Below, piece by piece: positions 36,861-49,400 of a stretch of DNA of 64,000 nucleotides (positions are counted from its first letter, which is position 1; every line of letters begins with the position of its first letter). Both the position numbers and the translations under genes were made by a program. The DNA lies in contig NW_008710284.1 in NCBI RefSeq assembly GCF_000327385.1, positions 802,259 to 866,258 of the forward strand, given 5' to 3'. The notes below the pieces were generated by a model. It was not told where the DNA came from, made no database searches, and worked only from the letters and a program-made list of their open reading frames with translations. This stretch comes from Lottia gigantea. Its lineage: Eukaryota > Mollusca > Gastropoda > Lottiidae.

Positions 36861-39800
36861 TTTCTTGAAGTTTGTATATAGATCTAAATGTTTTAGAATG
36901 AAAAAAAGCACACTATGATCTAGTTTTATTAGATTTAATTCAAATGTTAATTGGTATTTCTTGAAATTTTTAATATATAGATCTACTAGTTACATTCGAG
37001 AACTAAAAACCAAACCATGATCTCTGTGTGTGTTTTCTGCTCGTCCTTTTTAGGGGATGAAAATAATTTATAAAAGGAGGAAATCCGAGAGCTATAGAGA
37101 AAGGAGTAATTGATCCCTAAAGCATCTAATTAAGTATTTATTTATTCAATAGACCTAATTAATATTCATAAATAAACATGCCCTTCTTTGTTTTAAGTGT
37201 GTGGACACAGCAGGGTTAAAGGTTAAAAGGTCACAGGTCAATTGAGATAAGTAATTGATAAAAAAGAGATGATGTAAGAAACAGTATGGTTAGATCAATA
37301 TTAAATTCAGTCACTTAAAGCAACAAGAACAAGAAATCCTTAAAATGTTTTTCAGATCAAGTAGGTCTTGTAAATGAATGTTTTGATGCTACTGGAAAGA
37401 CAAATATGCATTAGAACAAAATATTCGTGCATAAATTTAACATTCATTAATGTAGCTTTAATATAATATAAATTCTTATTCAGCAGAAATAATAAATAAG
37501 AAAATTTAAATAAAAAACCAAAATGTCTACATTGCAAAGATATAATATTGACACTTAATTAGAGAGGATTGCCCCTTTAAAAATATAATAATAAAGGTAT
37601 GCCCCTTTAAAACTATAAGAGAAGGTCATCAACCCTTGATAGAGAAACAGCTGGGAGGGATTCTAGGGTACAGGAAATAAAATTTTCCCTAAAAACCTTT
37701 TAAAAATCTATGATTGGTCTAAACTTACATCATATAACAGATCAGATAGTGTAATCCCATTAATATAATATCTCCTTTATCAGACCTCTTCATCTACATA
37801 GCTCGTTTGTCCTTGGTTATTGCTTTCATGATTGCCATCAGTTGTAAAATTATTCATATTACAGTTCTCCAGTTGTGCTTTAAACTGTATTGCCGGTCTT
37901 CGTTAGCCCACATGGTGCAGAAAAGTAGGATGTAAAACTCCATTTCAGTTTAAACTGTATTGATATTTTTTTTTGATAAACTGTTGTAAAGAGTTACTAG
38001 CAATTATTAAATTGTTTGGAAAATTAGATTTAGTCACTTGTTTTTCTTGCTAAAAAATCTAAAAATGAGATTTTGATATTATGTGGCTTAAAATAATCAA
38101 AATGTATTTAAAATTTAAAATCGCAGAAATGAGAAGATTAAGAAGGGAAGCATTGCAAGAGAAAAATAAAAAAAATTATTGAATAACTTTGAAATGAGCA
38201 AGATATATTTAAAACTTAAGCAGTTGAAAAGTTACAGAAAACAAAGTGGGTTGAATTTGGACTTTGAATAATTTTTTTTATCAGTTTTGAAAAAAGAGGA
38301 AAATTTGAATTAAAAATCTAAAGAAGTTTAGAGGGAAGGTAAAGGAGATGAAGTAAGTTGAAACAAGATACTAGAAATTATTCTGAAAAAGTGCAAAGAA
38401 TTACAATTAAGCTATGATTCATCAATGGTCAAACCAAAATTTCTACTATTCCTGGCAACATAGCGTCTTCAATTTCATTTTTCTGAGAAAAAATCAATAA
38501 GAAACACATGCAAGTAGAAGATATTTATCACGATTGCTTGACCATAGGTCATCTGAAGTCCTTGTTTAATTAAGATGGACTAGTCCATCAACTGACCGCT
38601 ACTATAGCTGTGGTCCCTACACTCTAGAATGGGTATGGTCCTAGAATGGTCACTGTTGGGATGTAATAGGGCCAATGGTTGAATGAGCATTGCCTCATCA
38701 CTCAATGACCAATGGTCAGCCAATCCCCCAAACTTTTTCTGACCAGCAAAAATTATCAGTTCATTTTCTACACTCGAACATGCAACATGTCACATGTGAC
38801 AGTGTCGTCATAGATTAAGCTCTCGTTGTTTTTTTTAAAAGTGCTCGAAGAAATGACGTCATATGGTGCCAATATTTTTAAAAAGTCATAGGAATTGTGA
38901 TTGGAAAAAAGGAATTTAATGTGAATTTTTTGATTGGATATTTTTGAATATTTTGCATAATAACTACATAATATTTTTTGAAGTTTTTTTCTAAGAAAGG
39001 ATTTTTGACCGAGTGAATCTGATGTGTTTTTATAACGATAGAAAGTGGACGATATCGTTAATTTGTGAAATGACTTTTGATAATAGTTACAGAAGAACAT
39101 ATGGTTAATTACACTAAAAAGGGGTGATACTTTTTCTGAACCAAATAAGCCAAAATTACAGCTTATTAACTGACATTAAACTGTACCAGTTGGCTTTTTG
39201 ACATTTATGGTTGTGTTTGTATTGAAGCAATGCACCGAATGTCCCAGCATAAATTATGACATCGGAATTCTTGATTAAATTAATGAAATAATATTCATCA
39301 AAAAAAATCTGGTGCTTCAAAAATAATTCTGACAATTTGTGAAAAAGTTAAACTTGAAGTTAAAAGATTTAGAAATTTTTAAGTGGATTGAACTCAAAGC
39401 TGATGAATAATTAAGTCATTCAGTGTGTGGCTTACGATTCGTTAAACATTTTGTTCTAAACTCCACGTTAAGAATCGAACACAATTTGAATCTTTGAAAG
39501 AACCAATTTCATGCTGTTTGAATTTCTGATTATATTTCAACGTTAATAATAGATATATATCATAGAACATTGTTTTATAACTCTATATATATATATATAT
39601 ACAAGTGAAATAACAGTCTCGCAGTTATTCAGTAGCAGACGACATTTTAAAATTAATGACACCAAATAATCAATTGAATTTGTGAATGGATAGAACAAGT
39701 TGTTTATAGAGAAGTTGATATTTTTGTGGTGAAAACGTTCATGAAAACTTATATGATTTTTGCATAACGGATTGATGTTCACGAATGCAAATAGATACAT

Positions 39801-40040
39801 AGAACATTTTTAAATGCTTCTTTTGCAAAATATTTGACCTTTTTTGGATTGGAATGTTTGCATTAATTGAAATGAATCAGTGAATATAATTTATGGACAG
39901 ATAATTAACTAACCATTTTTGAAAGGATTCCAAAACCATTTTTAGATGGAAGGAATGATGAACTATTGGTCGAAGGTGTAATTTAGAAGTAATTTCCTGT
40001 TCCAAAGTGTGAAATATCTATCCTTGCTAAGAATCGTGGG
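36861..40040. other. gene-free proximal 5' flank of hb
   Basis: No gene. A perfect CRE, TGACGTCA, lies at 38854-38861. A TA microsatellite lies at about 39584-39601. Open frames of up to 110 codons on the minus strand have no domains. This is where proximal enhancers of hb would be expected, but none can be proved from sequence alone. Confidence 0.45.
38854..38861. promoter_or_regulatory. perfect CRE/ATF palindrome
   Basis: TGACGTCA, identical to the CREB/ATF consensus, about 1.6 kb upstream of the hb start codon. Function is inferred only. Confidence 0.35.
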
Positions 40041-40441
40041 TAATTACTATTATTAGACCGAGCTCCGTAACATACACTTTACGTTTAAAACCTATCATTC
40101 TTACACCACGGCAACGAGGATTCTACAGCTAGTAACGTCTCTACGGCATTGACTCTTATTGACGATTCAATATCTTATTGGTCTGGTCGTGAAATCCTCA
40201 GTGATACTACACGATTTTTTATTTATCATTGATATATTGACTGGATTATTTAATCGTAAACTGTCGTCCTCTTGTGGGTTGTGGCCACTTGTGATTTTTT
40301 CTCGTCATGCCGACATCACGCCTTGCCTGGATTGGCTCACGTCAAGGTCAGTAACTACCAAGACGTAAACATCAGTGATTGTTTTCACAAACTATCGGAA
40401 GTTAAGAAATAAATCGTTGACTGTTGATTGAAATTAGTAAA
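40041..40441 (+). promoter_or_regulatory. hb: putative hb promoter and 5' UTR
   Basis: This segment is richer in CpG than the upstream DNA and ends at the hb start codon. It contains reverse CCAAT motifs (ATTGG at 40331 and near 40177) and TCAAGGTCA at 40342-40350, an exact FTZ-F1/ERR-type monomer site. An in-frame TGA at 40418-40420 lies before the ATG with no ATG between, which supports the start choice. No TATA box was placed with confidence and the transcription start is unknown. A 69-codon open frame in the same patch is taken to be chance. Confidence 0.5.
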
Positions 40442-40488
40442 ATGAAGGACATGGGTTCCTACGGAGAGACCGAGGTGTTGTGGCCCAG
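40442..40488 (+). CDS. hb: hb coding exon 1
   Basis: The ATG in context TAAAATG opens [15 protein letters not shown]. The exon then ends AG|GTAGGT. The two bases AG join the G at 50622 to give Arg16, and the reading frame then runs on as [11 protein letters not shown]. This phase fit, the donor and the in-frame stop just upstream make it the best first coding exon. An additional non-coding leader exon is possible. The alternative, translation starting inside exon 2, is less likely because exon 2 has no early ATG and begins directly after a good acceptor. Confidence 0.8.
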
Positions 40489-43400
40489 GTAGGTGTTTGT
40501 CTTTGTTGGTAATTTAAGGGGCAGGGTGAAAGAGTTGTGGGCAGTGGCAGAGGGGTAAGAATTGACTTACGGTTTTTGGGGGGTAGGTGGGGCTGATGTT
40601 TTTTACGTTTGTCTTGTGACCAAGGCAGGATTGTTTATTTATTTTATGTGTTTGTAGTTTGTATTAAGTTGTTTTGGGTTCTTTTTTTTTTATTACTGAA
40701 GTCTTAGAAATTTTTAGGTGGGGAGATTCCATGATTGTCCCAATTTATTTGACAAAAGCAGATACTTTTCTCTTGGACAAAATAGTCTTAGAACTTTCAG
40801 TTTTGATTGTTTCTGTGTTAAATTAAAATCAGTTTTTATGAGAGAAAGTAATATTGATTAATGATATAATATTTGGAAACCATAGTAATTCCTTCTCACA
40901 GAAATTGTATGGATGCAGATTCATAGAGAAAGAAAAATTCATCATAATTGTATAGTTTTTTCAAATTCTTTGAAGTCATTCAAGATTTTTTCAACCTCGG
41001 TCCAAATTCTAACAGCATTTTGCTTTAAAAGTGAGTTTCATTACTGCATGTTGTTGCCAATGCATTAATGTTCTTAATAAAAATGTTGCAACTAGCTGTT
41101 AAAATACTCAAGTAAAGTTTTGTTTTATGAAGCAAATACTCAAGTAAAGTTTTGTTTTATGAAGCAAATACTCAAGTAAAATTTTGTTATATAAAACTAA
41201 TACTCAAGTAAAAAATTGTTTTATAATACAAATACTGAAGTAAAATTTTAATTTTGAAATACAAGTACTCAAATAAACATTTGTTTTATAAAACAATTAC
41301 TCAAGTAAAGTTTAATTTATAACACAATTACTCAAGTAAAATTTTGGTTTATAAAACAATTACTCAAGTAAAGTTTAATCTATAACACAAATACTCAAGT
41401 AAAATTTTAATTTGTAATACAAGTACTGAAATAAACATTTGTTTTGATAAGCGAATACGCAAATAGAAAGGACAAAATTAAAATTATACCCACCCATATG
41501 TGGGTAATTCCTCTGTATTATAGATGTCATACAGGGGAATTACTAAGTGTAAATTTATTTCTAGGCATATTCAAATCCTAGGATTGGCATCGAAAATTTC
41601 CAGTTTTTCAAATATTTATTTTTATGAGCACATTTTGTCAATTTTGACCTCGTGAAATTTTACGCCATTTAACCATGCGTGTTGGAATATTTTGTGGTTA
41701 TTCCAATTCTCTGTATGATTATCATTGGTATTTATCAAAAACATACATGTCTATTCCAAATTTTTTTGGAGCATGAAATTAATTACAACATATGTTGTGA
41801 ATGACTCAAATTTTTTTTTTCGTAGCCATCGTCATTGTTATTATAACACAAATAAATTAACAATATAAAAAAAAATTATTAATTTTTAATTGCATAATAT
41901 GCAGGTATAAATTACATGTTAAAAACAATACAAAGTTGATGCAATGTATATCATACATGTCGTTTAAACTACAGGACCTAGATTCAGAGTCACTGTTAAT
42001 ACAGCTTCGCTGGCAGACTTCATATCGCTGCCCATCTTCATTAGCCCAATGACGATAAATTTTTAGTTAGTAGGATATTTATAGAACAATTCTTATCGTA
42101 AGATTTTTGTAACGAACTAGGCCCTGAATTGTAGGACTTAAAAATCGCCCAGTTTTCACTTTATTTCATAATTTTGAGCCAATGATTTATCAATATGAAT
42201 AATTTTCTACATGAGAAGACTTTCAATTCCTAATCCATTTAATTTCCCCCTCTAATTTTCCCCTCTAATTTTCCCTTTTTATTCTTTTTTTCCCTCTTTT
42301 TTCAGTATTATTTTCTCTTCATAAATCCTTCTTCCTGTTTTCTTTATGTTATGACGTTGGACCAGTAAATTAAAAGTATTTTTCTACATGAGAAGACTTC
42401 AAGTTCCTAATTCTTTCAATTTTTCCCTCTAATTTTTCCCTTTTCTTCTTTTCCCCCTAATTTCCCTGTGTTAAGACATTGGACCAGTAAATTATAAGTA
42501 TGCACAAAATTCTGATTTGCAAATTCATTCGTTTTCCCTCCATTTCCCTCCATTTTTCCCATTCTTTTTTCACCCCTTAAATAACGATAAAGGTCAAGTA
42601 AATTATCAATATGAACAGTTTTCTGCATGAGAAGATATCTGATAATTTAATTTAATTTCCAGACTATTTTATAGTTTCATTATCACTGTTTTTAATCTTT
42701 AAAAAAATTTCTAGATCTTCATTTAGATGTGGGTAAGGTATAAAAACATAAACTATGATGATAATTACATTAATATTTGTAATTAAAATACCAAGAAGAA
42801 TCAAGGTGACCTTGTAATTACAACACCCTCTGTTATCTTAGACTCAAAGTCATTTCGGTTTTTAATATTTACTTTAACATCCAAAATAACATAGTTCTTG
42901 TTTCAGACCTGGGCCTGTGCTGTTAATGAGTTATATTTTCCCCTTGTTAGCTATGATTTTACACCATTCTCGGTCAAAAATTAAATATTATTCCAAGTAT
43001 TAACTTAGAATACAAATAGGACAGACAAAATCAACATAGAAAGCATGGTGAGTTTCCAAAATTTCCTTTAAAATCTGCAGCACTATATCTTAGTGTTTTA
43101 ATTCATTTCCTATTTGTCCAAGACATTTTGGCACGACGGGATATAATTGGCACTAAACTTAAGCTTTTTTTTCAATTCCAAAATTTCAGAAATGCTGTTC
43201 CATTCAAATAAATTAATAAGTTCCGAAACTATTTATAAAAGTTCAAATTAATCAAAACATATTTAATACTTGTAAACAATTATTACAGGACTGTAAACTA
43301 AAAGTAAACAAAAATAGCAGGAAGTAAACACAAGTAAACAACAATATTAGTTGACAAATAACATGTGTTATTTATTTATCAGTCAAAAGGGGTTTATCTT

Positions 43401-46400
43401 TTACTTATTGCCCTTGTCTCTGGTTATAGAATATTACTCAATAGTATATCTATTCAACAAAGAGGTTTCTTGTCTTCTACCATATGGTATTATATCATTT
43501 TACATGACCTTTTATTTATGTTTATGCTTATTTTATATTGGGATTTTGGCTTAACATTTTTGTCAGTTTTTGGGTAGAAAATATGATGAAATTTTGACGT
43601 TTATTTTCATTATTTTAAATTGGTTTTTGGATGAATACTTTCATATCTGTTTTAGGAAGAATATATTTGTTAAAATTTTGAATTAAGTGTTAAGTAGACT
43701 AAATTACATTTGAGTGTACCTCAAAATGGTGGACTATTCATGTTATTTTGAATCCCAAAAATGCACAAAACATAAGATGTTTATGCACAATTGAGTTTTG
43801 CCTATGAATTTCTGAGGAAACAAGCTAGCTTCAGGTTTAAGAGCAGGGAGAAGACTCCAAGCTAACACCTAAAAAGGTATATCAATAAGGAAAGTTGGAC
43901 ATGTGAAATATAATACCACTAACAGACAAAGAAAATAATATATATTCACCAGATGGTATGACATAACATACATTTATACTAGGCTATCTCAGACTACCTC
44001 ATTAATATGTAAATTATATTCTCATGTTGAATGAGACAAGGTTATTTAGTCTTTTCTATTGATATACAAATCTAGACCCATCTAAAATACTTTAATTCCA
44101 CATTTTAAGAAATTCAATAATCAGTCATCTATAAAAAAAATGTGGCGATTGAATGATAAATGAAGTTTTGAGAATGAATTGCTTTGCTGTGGTTTTTTTT
44201 TTTAGCAGGTTCCATACATGTCATCCTTTTCTGATGAAATTCTTCCTTAAATACATGAAAAATGTAAGAAAATGAGAAAGACTGTCTCTTTAAGTTGTAT
44301 TACATATGAAGGGTAAGATGAACTGGTCATGATGTCCAGTTATTGATAATACAAGTAATAATTATATAACATGTATTACATTGTATTACAATTCTTATAT
44401 TCATTGTATTACTAGTTATAAAGATATTATATCACCATTATGACTGTTTATATTTATTACTCAGTGCTTAAAGTAGCAGTCTGAACCAATTTATAGACAA
44501 TATTTTAATATATTTATAGTATTTAATCAAGATATGGACATGAAACCATGTAATGCATGCTTGTAATGACAGTTTGAACCAATTTATAAGGAATATTTAA
44601 GGCAGACTCAAGCTTTAAGTGATAGTTTGAACTAATTTATAAGGAATATTTAAGGCAGACTCAAGCTTTAAGTGATAGTTTGAACTAATTTATAAGGAAT
44701 ATTTAAGGCAGACTCAAGCTTTAAGTGATAGTTTGAACTAATTTATGAGTAATATTTAAGGCAGAATACATTTGGATGTATAGTAATGCATGTAATCAAT
44801 GCTTGAAATGGTAGTTTAAACTAATTTATAGAGAATATTTAATATATTTCTACATTTCATAATGAAGAGACTATTTCAAATGGCTAAAAGCATTTAATTT
44901 CGATCCAATTCATTCAGAATCATATTAAATATTACGTCTTTCTGTTGTTGTATAGAAACTTGTGATTTATAAGTTTGCTTAATTAAAGGATAAGTTCTAT
45001 ATTTAATACCTAACCTAATTTTCTAAAAACTAATTGTCCTGATGAGGATTGTGTATCTGAAACATGTGTCAGGAGTGTAAGATAAGCTCTAGTCTATTAA
45101 CTAACATTAAGTCCTATATTGGAAAGTTCACAAAACTAGCTGTCCTGATGAGGATTGTGTATCTGAAACATGTGTCAGCAGTGTAAGATAAGCTCTAGTC
45201 AATATAATATATTGGTATACTGTTTCATACATAGGTAACACAAGCTGGCCATATACTTGTCCATATTAATACACACTCCATCATTAACCCCTTGATATAA
45301 ACCCATCATGTATTATATAATTTTAGTGTAATGACAGCTTTAGGGTTAATTTCCTATCTAACAAATAAATTTATTGCCTTTATGAGTTTTAAAGCACTTT
45401 ATTTTTAGTTTTAAAGGGGAACACCCATGTAGATTAGATTCAAAATTTTAATAGGATTGAAAAAAAATAAATATTAGAAAAATAAATAAATAATAGAAGA
45501 AAATTCTAATATAGTTGAAACTTTCAGAAACCTAAGCCATGTGTAATGATTTTAACTTGCAGATGATTTTTTGACAGTTGTTTTTGACTTTCTGTTACAC
45601 CTAAATAAAAGCCTGAAATTATGTAATACCCAAAGGAAATACAACAATTTTATGAAGTGAATTTCCCCTTGTAGGAAAATAGCAAGATGTTTTTCTTTGC
45701 TGCCTGTAAAAGTAATGTTGATTATGTAACCCACCAGAAAGAAAAAAATCCTGTTAAGCACTGGCCAAGTTCTGTCTTTAAAAGAAATCAAATATGTCTT
45801 TCTATTCTACCTGTAAAGTAATGTTGATTATATAAGACACAAGAGAAATAAACTGTACCATCTGTCATGTTGAGAGAGTGGTAAAAAGCTCTGAAACATA
45901 GTGACTATGTAATACTATGATGTATTATAAATATTATGTGGTACAATGTAACACAAACTGACCATATGTCATAGTAATTGGTCAGTATTAATGTACCTTG
46001 ACCACTTACTTTCTTTTTATTACCTTGTCTCTTACTCATAACATATGGTTGATTTGTGTATTGCTAATTTATTCCCCTCATCATTAAAAATAGATATCAA
46101 AAATAGGGTATTTAAAGTTGTGATAATGTTAATTATTTGTATTAGTAAAATCACTGTTCATTATGTTTCTGCTATTCATTTCATATAATAATATACAATT
46201 AATTGAAATAAATACTGATAAATGAAATAAAACTGAAATTGCTAATTTCTATCTATGTTAAATTTATTTTATCACAATAATTTCACAGATTGATACAGAA
46301 TTAACTGTTCTATTATTACACAATGACCAGTTGTAGATTTACTGGCCCCACCCCACCCTCTAATTAACTAATTAACTAATTCTTCTTTAATTAAGTATTA

Positions 46401-49400
46401 ATGATGTTCGTTGTTTTCCTGGTAAAAATTCTTGTGTTGTTTAACAGCTGGGTAATTGTAAAGACAACAGCCTCAGTAATAATTTAGGAATGACCCACAA
46501 AATACCACAAGACCATGTGAAAATTATCACAGTTTTGTTGCCTTGGATAGAAATAAAATAAAATTGTTATTTATAAGCCAATTGCTCATAGCATGAAGAA
46601 AATGATCCATTATACCATCTAAGTTGGCTTATTGCAAACTCTACCAAATAGTTTCATTCAGAAAGGAGTAAACTCACTATTCATGATAGTAAACAAATGA
46701 ACATTATCATTTAGAAATAAATTATGGCCCCCTACAGATCAGAGTTAAGCCTATTAAAATGACCACTTAATCCACCCCATAATTTTCCTCAAAACACTTC
46801 TCATATTTCTACCCTGTTTATGCTAATAGGCTGAAAAAGTGGGTGATTAGGATAATAGTCATGTATAGGGGTAAAAACTGATATACTTTGACCTCTGTAC
46901 ACATTAGATATTGACCTTTGACAGTCGTGTGTAGAAATATGATAGGGGCTAATCATTCATATGGACCCCAACTTACTTAAAATAATCCACAGCTTTTTTG
47001 ATATGATTTAAATTTGTACTTAGCCTTGCCACTTTGCCACCTTGCATTTGTACACATAGAATTCAAATTTCAACTATGCTCTACCGCCCTTGGGTTGTTC
47101 TTACTAAGATTACCTCACCTTGTTGCTTTCAAATTACGTGATTATTTTTTGGTTATTTGAAGTCTGATAGAATATTGATAAAAATAAAACATAAAACAAA
47201 ACTTGGCATTTCTGTCATATTTGTAATAAATTAAAAATAATCGTTTCAAATTGTTTTAGTCTTTTATAAAGCTATTATTTCTAACCTTGACAACTAATAT
47301 ATAAAACCCACGCAGGGTGCGAAAAAATTAAACCTAAAAATCCCCAATTAGCGGAAATAAATAACATAATTATGGCGGGTTCTCTTTAATGTCAGTTGTA
47401 ACATTTTTATCAGAGAATTTGATGTAAAGAAACAAAATTATTCACAAAGTGAAAAGATAAATTAATTAATAATAGAATAATATGCTGCTAATTGTTAGGA
47501 ATTTGCTTAATTTGGGGGAGATATTAAAATATATTTCAGAGAGAGGTTAGTGTGGGTGGGGATGATAGTAATATTTTCAAAAAAGCACTGACCAATATAG
47601 ATTTGTATTATAAAAAATTAAGATGGTTCGATTAATGATTAGCAGAGAGCCTACATAGAGAGTGTGAAGATTGTGAAATTTTTAAGAAAAGAAAATATAC
47701 TTCAGATATTATTTCCTTTGAAAACTAAAATGGTTAGCCATTCGAGAGGGTGCAAAGGAAAGGAAAAGAAAGATGTCATAAGAAATATTTCCTGTGAAAA
47801 CTGAAGTGTTTATTAGCTGATAAAGCTGATGATTTGATGAACTTTCTATAGTAAGGAAAGAAACAATATAGCGCCTGGCTATATGTATTCTGATAAAGAG
47901 AGACTGAATTGATACACTCAATAAATATTGTATAATAGTGAATATAGTGCTCTCCCCTTATTACCCCTGTAGTAAACCTGGAAAAATCTCTGTCACTATA
48001 AGTAACACACCCTGTCTTGACAATAACCTACAAGTTAACATAGCTTAGACACCGTTGTTTAGTAAGTTGTATAAAAGTTGAAAGAGTATAACTAGTAGTT
48101 GGTTAGTCCTTTAAACAACTGTTTTAATTTCTTTTATGACTAAAATTAGACTTTGACTCTACTTCAGATCACTGACAATTTCTACTATCAAATCTTCACA
48201 TCTTAACTGTGTACTTTATCAACTTTCAAACAAGGATATCAATTAAGATTTCGTTGTCACTTTTGTTTAAAAAGGAACAAAATTCTGCCAAGACAGTGGC
48301 CTACAACAGTGTATTCTGATTTCAAACTATCAAAGGATCTTAAACGTTCACTGGGCCATGGTTAATTGTGTTCTTTTCATGCAACTCCCTGTAAGAATTT
48401 AGTCTTATACGTGGCCTTGATTAATTGAATTCAGAAATTTGTAACATTGCGTTCAATGTAAGTATTGATAATATCTGAAATAAATTTGCAGAAATAAAAA
48501 GATTCAAAAAGAGAATAAAAGTGATAAATTTGCACCGAAATTTAAAGCCTGTATTTAATCAGTATCCTTGATAATTTCCGTTTTAACAAAGTAAAATATT
48601 TTATTTACGCCAAGCTTAAAATTTGTAACATCGTGTACGACTAGTTTTAGGATGTTACCTAAATGAGTTGGATTGTCTATCTCTTGAGACCGACCAAAAC
48701 AACTAAAGTACTTTATTCCTGTACAGTAGTTCATATCGCCCAGGTTTTTAAATATCTGCATATTTCACCCAGAAATATGTCCGGTAATTGATGTAAGCAA
48801 ATTTTCTAATTTTCGATCATTATGTAGGAAGATTTCTAGCAGAATGGTTCTTAGATATCTCACTTGTCAAACTCTTCTTATGTAAGTTGATATTTTTTAG
48901 ATAAAAACTTGATTTTGAATTTGATTAAAATATTGAAACATTAGGTCTGTACATCTATAGGTGAATTGTGTTTTTAAGTAGATTAAAATAGAGAATTAGA
49001 TGTAAAACTCCTGTCGTTTCATTTAGACTCGATTTCTGATTTTATGAAAATATTTAATTGTACCGATTTTGAAAAACTTAATGATACAATAATGATACAA
49101 ATGAAAAGAAAATTCATTTCACATTGGGAAAGATGAAATATTCACATACTCATGGCACTAATACTGTGACATGGTCAAAGGGGAATAACTCTTGTAAGTG
49201 TCATTAATAATGAAGTTTTTTTTTTATATATCAGTGATCTATTATAATGCCATAATTAACATTTATATTACTAATTTTAATTTCCTTTTCTCAGCTGACA
49301 GTTTCCCATATTCAAAGATAATTTATTTTGACATTAAGTGGATGATTTTATGATTTAAAAATAAATTTTGATAAATTTATACGTTGAAGATAAAACAGAA

